Shown piece after piece: positions 42,259-50,572 of a DNA stretch of 64,000 nt. Position 1 is the stretch's first letter. Each line of letters opens with the position of its first letter. The stretch is from UBA8752 sp964223495 (GTDB taxonomy: Bacteria; Bacteroidota; Bacteroidia; Flavobacteriales_D; Sanyastnellaceae): the NCBI GenBank assembly GCA_964223495.1, contig CAXQGL010000029.1, forward strand, positions 1 to 64,000, in the 5' to 3' direction. A model generated the notes under the pieces. It made no database searches, had not been told where the DNA came from, and was given only the letters and a program-made list of their open reading frames with translations. The translations under genes and the position numbers were made by a program.

Positions 42259-43647
42259 ATGCAATCCCTTGTAGAACGCATCCGAAACCAGACCCCACGA
42301 GATTTCGATTTCGAGTGGCTGGGACGGTTCGTTCGGGGCATCGATCTGCCATCGTTGGATCTGGATGGTGTGGTGCCGGAATACGAGGCGTCATCCGGGA
42401 ATTATGCCCGGAACATCATGTTGATGGAGCCGTTCGAGGTGGTGGTCCTGCACTGGCCTCCAGGCGTTGAAAGTGCCATACACCATCACGAAGGATTCTG
42501 GGGATACGTGCTCTGCGTGGAAGGAGAGCTCGAGAACGTGGAATACACCTACGACGCGGAGCGCAGAGAATTGCGTGAACGTGGAGCCCTTCAGGTCAGA
42601 ACGGGAGGGGTCTTGCCCGAGCCCGATGGAACCATACACAAGATCGCCAACGCCAGCAGGGTCCATCCATTGGTGACCATACACTTCTATGCTCCCGCAT
42701 TGGAGACGCTGGACGGGATGGTGCTGTTCGATGCCGAGAAGGGTTGGCGCGGAGAGCTCAACGCAGAAGCGACGACGGCTTCATTCCATCAGGATCCGAG
42801 TGGCTTCCGGAGTCTCGAGAAGGACGCCTTCACCTTCATTCCACTGTGTGAGGTCGCCGGTCATCGCACGCACAGGTTGTATCCTGTCATTCCCAAACCT
42901 TCACCGGGTGAGATTCTTGCGGGTATCGATTGCTACTATTCGGAACAGGCCATCGAATACGACGCTTTCGACGGTGAGAGCCGGAAGCGGAGGTCATATA
43001 CGGACAGGATCAACGGCATCATCGCACGGGACCTCATGGATCATCCGCCGGGCCGGATGCTGGACATCGCGTGTGGTACGGGTCGTCGGGCGATGGACAT
43101 CCTCGAGGCATCCGGTCTGGATTATGACCTCGAGGGCGTGGACATCAGTGCATCCATGGTTGAGCAGGCGAGGGAGCGCGGGGTACAGGCGCGGATCGGC
43201 GTGTGGAACGAGTGCAATGTTTCAAGGTCCCATTATGATGCGATTTCCCTGCTGTATGCTTTCGGGCACATTCCGAACGTGGAAGAACGGCGGAGGAGCC
43301 TGGTCAAAGTGTTCGAGGCCTTGCGCCCGGGTGGAAGGTTCTACTTCGACGTTTTCAATGTGGAGAACCCCAACGAATGGGGTCCCGAGGCCCTGCGCCT
43401 TTTCGAAGAGTTGCAGCTGGAGAAGGAGGGCTATGAGTCAGGTGATCTGTTCTACAAGAGACACGATGGACGGTCCATGGCATTCCTCCATTACTGCAGG
43501 CAGGATGGAATCACGGCCCTTGTCGAGTCATGCGGACTGCACGTGGTGGCCGTGCACCGGATCGGTTACGTGGAAAGGCCCGGAGAGATCCTGAAGCCCG
43601 ATGAGCCCGGAGGAAACCTCTTGTTGGTGGTTGAAAAACCCGGTTGA
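42259..43647 (+). CDS. Cysteine-dioxygenase-like cupin fused to SAM methyltransferase
   Basis: The 462-residue cytoplasmic protein combines two enzymes. Residues about 1-155 are a thiol-dioxygenase cupin: YARN (residues 49-52) aligns with the substrate-binding Tyr58/Arg60 of rat cysteine dioxygenase; iron ligands are H75 and H77 in SAIHHHEGFWG and H127 in TIHKIANAS; the T-I-H-F-Y run at 140-144 matches Ser153-His155-Tyr157. Gly occupies the Cys93 position, as in most bacterial enzymes. Residues about 225-460 are a class I methyltransferase with MLDIACGTG at 267-275. The ATG at 42259 was chosen because the upstream frame (to 41860) is not dioxygenase-like and overlaps the divergent gene. pdxH follows after 34 bases. 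Confidence 0.85.
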   Translation: MQSLVERIRNQTPRDFDFEWLGRFVRGIDLPSLDLDGVVPEYEASSGNYARNIMLMEPFEVVVLHWPPGVESAIHHHEGFWGYVLCVEGELENVEYTYDAERRELRERGALQVRTGGVLPEPDGTIHKIANASRVHPLVTIHFYAPALETLDGMVLFDAEKGWRGELNAEATTASFHQDPSGFRSLEKDAFTFIPLCEVAGHRTHRLYPVIPKPSPGEILAGIDCYYSEQAIEYDAFDGESRKRRSYTDRINGIIARDLMDHPPGRMLDIACGTGRRAMDILEASGLDYDLEGVDISASMVEQARERGVQARIGVWNECNVSRSHYDAISLLYAFGHIPNVEERRRSLVKVFEALRPGGRFYFDVFNVENPNEWGPEALRLFEELQLEKEGYESGDLFYKRHDGRSMAFLHYCRQDGITALVESCGLHVVAVHRIGYVERPGEILKPDEPGGNLLLVVEKPG

Positions 43648-43681
43648 GACAACATCTTGCGGAGTCGCAGGTTGAACCATC

Positions 43682-44323
43682 ATGACGGATTTCGAGGATC
43701 GGAAAGAATATGCCAAAGGGCAACTGGATGAATCCAGCGTGGCGGAGGTGGGACAATTCCTGAGGGGATGGCTCGAAGAAGCCAAGGCATCAGACCCCGC
43801 TGATTACAACGCCATGACCTTGTCCACCCGGGGGTTGGACGGGCACCCCAATGCACGGATCGTCTTGCTCCGTTCGGTCGAGGAAGTCGCGGGTGGTCCA
43901 GCGATTACATTCTACACGAACTACGAGAGCGAGAAAGGACGGGAATTGGATGCGCATCCCCATGCGGCAGCGACATTTTTCTGGCGCGAACTCGAGCGTC
44001 AATTGAGGGTGCGGGGAAGGGTGGTGCGGATGTCCCCTGAGGATTCCGATCGGTATTTCGCTTCGCGACCAAGGGACAGCCGAATCGGCGCCTGGGCTTC
44101 GAATCAGAGCAGGGACATCGACGACCGTTCAGCCTTGGAGTCATCGTGGCGGCATTTTGATGCCAAGTATCCCGGAGATGTTCCGCGACCACCGCATTGG
44201 GGCGGCTTCCTGCTCCTGGTGGATGGCATCGAGTTCTGGCAGGGGCGACCGGGAAGGATGCACGACCGCCTTTTGGCGAAACGTGAAGCCGGCAAATGGT
44301 CGGTCCGCCGTCTTCAGCCTTGA
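43682..44323 (+). CDS. pdxH: Pyridoxamine 5'-phosphate oxidase
   Basis: The 213-residue FMN enzyme oxidises pyridoxine- or pyridoxamine-5'-phosphate to PLP. Characteristic blocks are NAMTLSTRGLDGHPNARIVLLR, FYTNYESEKGREL, ATFFWRELERQLRVRG and the C-terminal PRPPHWGGFLLL with FWQGRPGRMHDR, which contains the conserved WxGxxxR region. All look intact and length is normal. It lies 34 bases after the dioxygenase-methyltransferase gene and may be in the same transcript. Confidence 0.95.
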   Translation: MTDFEDRKEYAKGQLDESSVAEVGQFLRGWLEEAKASDPADYNAMTLSTRGLDGHPNARIVLLRSVEEVAGGPAITFYTNYESEKGRELDAHPHAAATFFWRELERQLRVRGRVVRMSPEDSDRYFASRPRDSRIGAWASNQSRDIDDRSALESSWRHFDAKYPGDVPRPPHWGGFLLLVDGIEFWQGRPGRMHDRLLAKREAGKWSVRRLQP

Positions 44324-44332
44324 GGCTTTGGT

Positions 44333-45565
44333 TCAGCCGACATGCAGGATGAGCCCCTTGAGGTATCGGGCCTCCGGATGTCCGGCGCGTGTCGGGTGAT
44401 CGCCAGGTTGTCCCAGCCTCCGCAAAATGCGGACTTGCCGACCTGATTCGACCGCTGCGGCCACGATGGTGTCCTCGAACAATTTGGCGTCCACAACCTG
44501 ACTGCAACTGAAGGTCCACAACAGTCCACCGGCAGGCATCTTGCGCAGTGCGGTCGCGTTGAGTCGTTTGTACCCTTGCACAGCCTTGTGTCGCGCGGAA
44601 CGGCTCTTGGCATAAGCAGGAGGATCCAGAATCACGACGGGAGGAAGTTCCGCGGCTTGGCGCAGGTAGGCCATCACATCTCCCTGCACACCGGTATGAC
44701 GGTCAGCGAAGCCATTCATCCCGGCATGGTCCTGTGCAGCCTCGATGGCCGGACCGGATGCATCGAGGCTGATGACATGGGAGCTGCCACCTTTCAGTGC
44801 CGCCATGCTGAAGCCTCCGGTGTAACTGAAAGCATTGAGCACCTCCCGTTCCCTGACCCATTCCATGAGCAACTTGCGATTGTCCCGCTGGTCAAGGAAG
44901 AATCCCGTCTTCTGACCCGCAACAGGGTCTATCGTGTAGCGGATGCCGTGTTCCATGATGGCATGGGGGAAGTCGACAGGATTCTCCGAAGCCCACACCA
45001 CACCATCCACGGATCCTGATATCGAATCGGGCAGCTTGTCGAGCAGGGCTTCACTTTTGTTCACGATGGCCTTCAGCCCAGAGCCGAGGGCGGCGCGCAG
45101 CCCTGAAATGATGTCGGGCATGGCGCGGTCCATTCCCCGGGAATGCGTCTGGACGACGGCCATGCCGTCATACCAATCAACCACCAGGCCCGACAGACCA
45201 TCACCCTCGCCATGGACCAGGCGGAAGGCGTTGTTGACTTCATTTCCTGGCGCATATCCCATGGCTTCGCGGACATGCAGGCAATCCCTGAACCGCGCGC
45301 TCCACCACGGACCATCCGGCGGTGATGTCCGTTTCCCATCGGTCAGGATCCGCACGGCGATCGATCCGTCTCCCCAATGGCCCCAACCCATGCTCGTTCC
45401 TTTCGAAGTCACCACCCGAACCCAGTCGCCGGCGGCCGGTGGCTGATCATCGACCTCAAGGCGCTGGACAGCACCAGAAAACACCCACGGGTGGCCCCTC
45501 AACAGCCCTTTTTCCTTGCCCGGGTGAAGGTGCACATCCGCATGCAACGTGGTCTGGTCCGACAT
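44333..45565 (-). CDS. RlmI/RlmK-type rRNA large-subunit methyltransferase
   Basis: The 410-residue protein has an N-terminal PUA domain (HPWVFSGAVQRLEVDDQ, VRVVTSKG) and a Rossmann methyltransferase domain with VLNAFSYTGGFSMAAL, VISLDASGPAI and the catalytic VVILDPPAYAKS and FSCSQVVD. This is the family of 23S rRNA m5C methyltransferases such as RlmI. The exact target nucleotide is not predictable from sequence alone. It is convergent with pdxH (9-base gap). Confidence 0.88.
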   Translation of the reverse strand: MSDQTTLHADVHLHPGKEKGLLRGHPWVFSGAVQRLEVDDQPPAAGDWVRVVTSKGTSMGWGHWGDGSIAVRILTDGKRTSPPDGPWWSARFRDCLHVREAMGYAPGNEVNNAFRLVHGEGDGLSGLVVDWYDGMAVVQTHSRGMDRAMPDIISGLRAALGSGLKAIVNKSEALLDKLPDSISGSVDGVVWASENPVDFPHAIMEHGIRYTIDPVAGQKTGFFLDQRDNRKLLMEWVREREVLNAFSYTGGFSMAALKGGSSHVISLDASGPAIEAAQDHAGMNGFADRHTGVQGDVMAYLRQAAELPPVVILDPPAYAKSRSARHKAVQGYKRLNATALRKMPAGGLLWTFSCSQVVDAKLFEDTIVAAAVESGRQVRILRRLGQPGDHPTRAGHPEARYLKGLILHVG

Positions 45566-45601
45566 GGGAGCAAGGTAGTCCTGAGCGTTCGGCCTTCCGC
45601 T

Positions 45602-47500
45602 TCAAGGCTGGACTTTCACCACACCTTCCGACCATGAAATCCTGCCTTCGGCCCGCCACCGTTCGAGGACTTCCCTGACCGCCGGCTGGTGGACGGGGGG
45701 GACGAGGCGCTGGAGTTCGGCAACCGTGACGCCACCTTTGACCCAGCCCAGGACGGCATCCTCTGTAGGAGCAGGAGGTGGAGTGCATCGGTCGCAGATG
45801 CCGCATTCGGCTTCCTCACCGGCATCGAACCCATGCTCGAGTGCGACCGCCCTGCATTGTGCGGTGCCCACATATGCCTTCATCCGTTCCCAACGGATTT
45901 CAGTGCCCTTCACTTGATCCTCCAGAATGCTCCGGGGCAGTCTTGCGGACGATGCGTCGGGCCTGCCGACATGGAATCTGACCAAGGCCCTGTCCTGGGA
46001 ATGAGCCCAATCCACGACACCCATTTCGCGCAGCCTCGAAAGGTGCTGCCATCCAGCATGTACATCGCAGCTTACAGCTTCGAATAGGGCCTGTCCATCC
46101 AATGGCCACATCGTCCGCTTTCGCACGTCATGATGGGCCGTGAGGACATGGAGGAATGTTCCGTCCACACCCTGCTTGGCGGCGTCGAAACGGGCATCAC
46201 CGGGTGCGGCGGTCCAAAGTGCCATGGTCTGGGATGCGGCTGGCGACATGGTCATCCAACCCGCCCTGCACATCAGGTCCATTGACTTCCGGACGGTCGA
46301 CAAGGGCACCTTGGCTCTTCTCGCCAATGTCGTCAGCATGATCTCCCGATCATCTTCCATGACGGCTCCCACGGCAATGCCCAAGTGATTGGCCAGTGCC
46401 TGGAGAACCTCCCGCACTTCCTGCTGTTCCGGCCACTGGCGAGCGACGTGTCGCGCTGCATCGGCCAGGGCATTTCCGTCCAGGAACATCTCAGCCCGAG
46501 CCGGGAGACCGTCCCGTCCCGCTCGTCCCGCTTCCTGTATGTATGCCTCCGGTGCTTCGGGCAAATGGGCATGGGCCACATGGCGGACATCCGGCTTGTC
46601 GATGCCCATGCCGAAAGCAGTGGTGCAGGCCAGAACCTGTCGTCTGCCCTCGATCCAGTCCTTCTGGTGGGCATCCCGAATCGCCCTCGGCATTCCCGCA
46701 TGGTAAGGGGCCGCATTGAGACCGTGGGCCTCGAGCATGGAGGCCATGGATTCAGCATCGCGTCGGGTGCGCACATACAGGATGGCGGAGCCCGTCAGCC
46801 GATGTGCCCAGTCAATGATGGCAGCGTGCCGGTCGCGGACCTCATGCACGGCGAAAGCCAGGTTGCTTCGCCTCATGCCGGATCTGATTCGGACACATTC
46901 CCGCATGCCGAGCAGGCGTTCAATGTCATCGGCCACCTGTTCAGTGGCGGTGGCCGTCAAGGCCAACCAGCTGGCCTTTGGATGCCATGTCCGCAACTGG
47001 CCGATTTCGAGGTAATCGGCGCGGAAGGTGTGGCCCCATTGACTCACACAGTGTGCTTCGTCGACCACAATCATGCGCACATCCATGCTCCTGCACGCCA
47101 CCTCGAATTCCGGATTCGCGAGCCGTTCAGGTGCGATGAAGAGGAAACCACCTGGTCCGAACCTGCCATTGTCGAGGACCCGTGCCACATCCGATTTGTG
47201 CATGCCGGAAGTCAATGCGGATGCCGGGATTCCTCTGCGCGTCAGTCCCTGCACCTGGTCGGCCATGAGGGCCACCAGTGGACTGACCACGAGGCACACA
47301 CCGCCTTTGAGCAGGCCTGGAACCTGATAACAGATGGACTTGCCGCCTCCCGTGGGAAGGATGGCCAACGTATCCCTCCCTTCTGATGCAGCGGTCACCA
47401 CGGGAATCTGTGGCGGCCTGAAGGAAGAAAATCCCCAATGCTCGCGCAGCACATCTTCCAATGCGGTCAGCGAGGGACGGATTGAGGGAGTCTGTGCCAT
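45602..47500 (-). CDS. recQ: RecQ-family ATP-dependent DNA helicase
   Basis: The start at 47500 (MAQTPSIRPSLTALEDVLRE) gives 632 residues. The frame continues upstream but that part is antisense to tpiA. Motifs: Walker A in LPTGGGKSICYQ, DEAH box in VVDEAHCVSQWGHTFRADY, ALTATATEQV, FGMGIDKPDVRHV and QEAGRAGRDG. A C-terminal zinc-binding cysteine cluster with ECGICDRC is present. No HRDC domain follows; the last 60 residues form a small winged-helix-like tail. RecQ unwinds branched DNA in repair. It is divergent from tpiA across a 94-base gap. Confidence 0.93.
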   Translation of the reverse strand: MAQTPSIRPSLTALEDVLREHWGFSSFRPPQIPVVTAASEGRDTLAILPTGGGKSICYQVPGLLKGGVCLVVSPLVALMADQVQGLTRRGIPASALTSGMHKSDVARVLDNGRFGPGGFLFIAPERLANPEFEVACRSMDVRMIVVDEAHCVSQWGHTFRADYLEIGQLRTWHPKASWLALTATATEQVADDIERLLGMRECVRIRSGMRRSNLAFAVHEVRDRHAAIIDWAHRLTGSAILYVRTRRDAESMASMLEAHGLNAAPYHAGMPRAIRDAHQKDWIEGRRQVLACTTAFGMGIDKPDVRHVAHAHLPEAPEAYIQEAGRAGRDGLPARAEMFLDGNALADAARHVARQWPEQQEVREVLQALANHLGIAVGAVMEDDREIMLTTLARRAKVPLSTVRKSMDLMCRAGWMTMSPAASQTMALWTAAPGDARFDAAKQGVDGTFLHVLTAHHDVRKRTMWPLDGQALFEAVSCDVHAGWQHLSRLREMGVVDWAHSQDRALVRFHVGRPDASSARLPRSILEDQVKGTEIRWERMKAYVGTAQCRAVALEHGFDAGEEAECGICDRCTPPPAPTEDAVLGWVKGGVTVAELQRLVPPVHQPAVREVLERWRAEGRISWSEGVVKVQP

Positions 47501-47594
47501 TTCCTGCCTTGGGAAGGTGCAGGCGTGTGATGTCGGTTCTACCTTTCGGCCCGAACCCACAAGGAGCACCTGCCCCTGTGCAAACCACCGAAAG

Positions 47595-48374
47595 ATGTTC
47601 GTAGCTGGCAATTGGAAGAGCAACAAGTCATTCAATGAGGCGAAGGAATTTGCCAACGCCATGGCCGCCATGGCCCCCATTCCGGAAGGAGTGGAAGTCA
47701 TGGTCGCGCCACCGGCACCATATCTCGCTGCCCTGGGACAGTCGGATTGGCCATGCAGATTGGGGGCCCAGAACGTGTCGGCAACCGGACCCGGAGCGCA
47801 GACGGGAGAGTTCACGGCTGAAATGTTGGCGGGATGCGGTGTGCAGGATGTGATCGTCGGCCACAGTGAACGGCGTGATGGCCATGGCGATGACGATGAA
47901 ACCGTATCCGAAAAGGTGAACCGGGTCCTCGAGGCGGGACTTCGCGTGGTGTTCTGCTGTGGTGAGTCCCTGCAGGACCGGCAGACCGACGTCCATTTCG
48001 ACAAGGTGCTGCGACAGATGGAAACGGCCATCCTTCATTTGCCATTGGAGGTCATGGACCGCGTGGTCGTCGCATACGAACCCATCTGGGCCATCGGAAC
48101 CGGACTGACGGCCACCGCCGAACAGGCACAGGAGATGCATGCAGCCATCCGCGGATGGCTGCGCGAGGCATTTGATGGAGATACGGCATCCCGAATCCCG
48201 CTGTTGTATGGAGGAAGCTGCAAGCCCGGCAATGCCGATGCGCTGTTTTCCTGTGACGATGTGGACGGAGGATTGATTGGAGGAGCGGCATTGGATCCCG
48301 ATGCGTTCAGGGCCATCATCGAGGCGGCGGGTCGGGTAGCATCCAGCCGGATTTCCCTCGATGCGAATTCCTGA
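47595..48374 (+). CDS. tpiA: Triose-phosphate isomerase
   Basis: The start at 47595 (MFVAGNWKSNKSFNEAKEF) is the conserved N-terminus, 259 residues. Catalytic residues are Lys in GNWKSN, His in VIVGHSERR and Glu in VAYEPIWAIGTG; the phosphate loop GGSCKPGNAD is intact. An 8-residue Gly/Asp insert (HGDDDE) follows SERR in the loop region and is slightly unusual. It interconverts glyceraldehyde-3-phosphate and dihydroxyacetone phosphate. prmA starts 2 bases after the stop, so the two form an operon. Confidence 0.96.
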   Translation: MFVAGNWKSNKSFNEAKEFANAMAAMAPIPEGVEVMVAPPAPYLAALGQSDWPCRLGAQNVSATGPGAQTGEFTAEMLAGCGVQDVIVGHSERRDGHGDDDETVSEKVNRVLEAGLRVVFCCGESLQDRQTDVHFDKVLRQMETAILHLPLEVMDRVVVAYEPIWAIGTGLTATAEQAQEMHAAIRGWLREAFDGDTASRIPLLYGGSCKPGNADALFSCDDVDGGLIGGAALDPDAFRAIIEAAGRVASSRISLDANS

Positions 48375-48376
48375 AC

Positions 48377-49231
48377 ATGGCATGGAAGCGCATCCACGTC
48401 AGATGCACCCCGGACCAACCCGGGCATGAAATCGCCACCGCATGGCTGGCGGAGGCGGGATGCAGCATGTTCGAAGACACGCCGGAAGGGCTGCAGGCAT
48501 ACGGACAGGCTGAGGAAATAGATGGGGGCCTGCTCGCCACCATAGAACGGGACCTCGCACCGTTGGGGTTGTCAGAGTGGCGCATTTCCGAGGTGGAGGA
48601 CGAGAACTGGAATGCCCGATGGGAATCAGATTACCCGGAAGTGGAGGTCGGCAGGGATGTGCGCATTTCGGCGCCTTTCCACCACCGCTCCGATTCCGGC
48701 GGTTTCGCCCATCAGATCACCATCCAACCGAGGATGGCCTTCGGAACAGGCCACCATGGAACCACGGCGGGCATTCTGGCAGAAATGGCGGGCATGGATT
48801 GGACTGGCCAGCGCATTCTGGACATGGGCTGCGGTTCTGGCGTGTTGGGCATCTACGCGGCGATGAGGGGTGCAGCAGAAGTGCTGTTTGTCGACATCGA
48901 TGCGTGGAGTGTGCGCAACACCTTGGAGAATCTCGAGCTCAATGGATTTGGCCAAGATGGACGCTTTGAGGTCAGGGAGGGCGGTGCCTCCGTATTGGGC
49001 AGTGCCGATGAAGGACGGTTCGATGTGGTGGTCGCCAACATCAACCGCAACATTCTCCTGGAGGATATGGAGCACTATGCCCGGGTGGCCCGCGCGGAAG
49101 CCACCTTGATGCTGAGTGGGTTCATGGCGCCCGATGTGCCCTTGCTCGAGTCCAGGGCGGAAGCATGCGGTTGGGTCGGTCCTGCAGTTCGGAACGAAGG
49201 GGAGTGGCGCGTGCTTACCCTTCGAAGGTGA
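48377..49231 (+). CDS. prmA: Ribosomal protein L11 methyltransferase
   Basis: The 284-residue enzyme trimethylates ribosomal protein L11. Signature blocks are DENWNARWESDY, IQPRMAFGTGHHGTT, ILDMGCGSGVLGIYAA and VVVANINRNILLED. An N-terminal L11-recognition domain (about 1-85) precedes the SAM domain. It follows tpiA by 2 bases and is convergent and overlapping by 17 bases with porT. Confidence 0.95.
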   Translation: MAWKRIHVRCTPDQPGHEIATAWLAEAGCSMFEDTPEGLQAYGQAEEIDGGLLATIERDLAPLGLSEWRISEVEDENWNARWESDYPEVEVGRDVRISAPFHHRSDSGGFAHQITIQPRMAFGTGHHGTTAGILAEMAGMDWTGQRILDMGCGSGVLGIYAAMRGAAEVLFVDIDAWSVRNTLENLELNGFGQDGRFEVREGGASVLGSADEGRFDVVVANINRNILLEDMEHYARVARAEATLMLSGFMAPDVPLLESRAEACGWVGPAVRNEGEWRVLTLRR

Positions 49232-49952
49232 AGCTGATGATGAAGCTCCGGGTTCGGAGTTGATCGAAAGCGGCACTGAAGGGGGTATCGTCCTGAATGA
49301 GCACGTTGCGCATGCCGAACTCCGTTTTCATTTCCACGGTGAACTTGAAGAAGGGAAGGAAGAAGTCCGCGCCTGCACCGACATCGATGCTGGAATTGCC
49401 CTTGGCCAACTTCAGGATGTACCCATCCTGCAGGCTTTGATTCACGTCCGCCTGGCTCTGCATGTCGCGGCTCAACTTGCCGCCGATGAGCGCGTAGGGT
49501 GCAAAATTGCCGATGCGCTCGGTCCGCAGCTTGACCAGCAGCGGGAAGTCGAGGTAGACGCTCTCCGTGCGGACATTGACGGGCTGGGTGGTGCCATCCG
49601 GGTTCCTGAACCTGAACAGCAGTCCGCGGTCCTGAAAGCTCAATCCGGGGATGAACCGGATGCGCACGGTGGAATTGACATTGAGGGACGCGAGCAAGGC
49701 CAGATTGAATCCGGAGAGCGCATTGTTCTCCACACTGAGCAGACTGTCAGCAAAGGTGAAGTCTGGTCTGAGCTTGAAATTGAAGGAACTGCTGTTCCCG
49801 CTGAGCAGGAATCCGAAGTGATAGGCGCGGTAATCGAATTTGGCGAGGTTCTCCTTGGCGGTTTGGGACTGGGCTCCCAGCGCAATGGACATGAGCAGCG
49901 CCAAACCCATCACACGCATGGCAGCCCTGTTGAAGGAGAAGGTCCGATTCAT
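49215..49952 (-). CDS. porT: PorT, T9SS outer-membrane beta-barrel protein
   Basis: The 245-residue protein starts at 49952 (MNRTFSFNRAAMRVMGL, an alternative start is 33 bases in) with a signal peptide ending GAQSQ. The mature part opens FDYRAYHFGFLLSGNSSSFNF, the PorT hallmark, followed by alternating beta strands of an outer-membrane barrel (LDFPLLVKLRTERIGNFAP). PorT (SprT) is an essential T9SS component in Porphyromonas and Flavobacterium. It is downstream of rho and a small membrane-protein gene on the same strand. Confidence 0.87.
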   Translation of the reverse strand: MNRTFSFNRAAMRVMGLALLMSIALGAQSQTAKENLAKFDYRAYHFGFLLSGNSSSFNFKLRPDFTFADSLLSVENNALSGFNLALLASLNVNSTVRIRFIPGLSFQDRGLLFRFRNPDGTTQPVNVRTESVYLDFPLLVKLRTERIGNFAPYALIGGKLSRDMQSQADVNQSLQDGYILKLAKGNSSIDVGAGADFFLPFFKFTVEMKTEFGMRNVLIQDDTPFSAAFDQLRTRSFIISFTFEG

Positions 49953-50005
49953 TTGCCTTTGCGGGAAACCAACGCTTCCCACCCGGCGAAATTGCATCAT
50001 GGGGT

Positions 50006-50572
50006 TCACCCCCGCAACCATTGTCCGGTCATCGCGGTGAAGAGGGAGGTGGTCATGGCGGCGGCCACCCACATCAAGAGGCTGGCGGTGAAGTGCCACA
50101 GGGGATCGAATTGGAATCGGAGGCCTTCCAGGGCCCGCTGTTTCGCTGTGTCCCTGTCCATGGCAGCCAACCGTTCATCCTCTTCCTGTAAAGCGGCATA
50201 CTCCTCCTCATCGGCGAGGGAACGTTCGATGAATTGTTCCCGTTCCATTTTCCGGAATGCCGTGGACTCTGCACAGACCACGTGGTGGAAGCCCACCGTA
50301 CTGATGGATGCAAGGAGCGCGTAGAGGATGGCAGGGCGCAGGGCGCTCTTGAAGCGATAAATCAGAGAGTTGTCCTCAAATTGCTGAAATACAAAGAATA
50401 AGCAACAAGAAATCAACAGTCCGAAATGAGAGAGCACCCCCAGTGTGATGCCCATCTCAAAAGGCAGGGTCGAAGCGGTTCCCAGGCGAATGAACCACCA
50501 GAGAAGGATGGCGATCCAGGGGATGAAGGGCCTGTAGGAACTGGCCGATCCCATAGCGCCGGCTTCAGCCAT
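50006..50572 (-). CDS. Small membrane protein, possibly DUF4199-like
   Basis: The 188-residue protein has four predicted helices (about 17-33, 40-62, 78-96, 160-180) and a charged loop of about 55 residues (MEREQFIERSLADEEEYAAL) between helices 3 and 4. This resembles the DUF4199 pattern of Bacteroidota inner-membrane proteins, but I am not certain. It overlaps the rho stop by 8 bases and precedes porT by 54 bases, so it is in the rho-porT transcript. Confidence 0.6.
   Translation of the reverse strand: MAEAGAMGSASSYRPFIPWIAILLWWFIRLGTASTLPFEMGITLGVLSHFGLLISCCLFFVFQQFEDNSLIYRFKSALRPAILYALLASISTVGFHHVVCAESTAFRKMEREQFIERSLADEEEYAALQEEDERLAAMDRDTAKQRALEGLRFQFDPLWHFTASLLMWVAAAMTTSLFTAMTGQWLRG

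Noticed and set aside
47501..48031. Upstream extension of the recQ frame
   Set aside because: It is antisense to tpiA and Ser/Pro-rich; RecQ homology starts after 47500.
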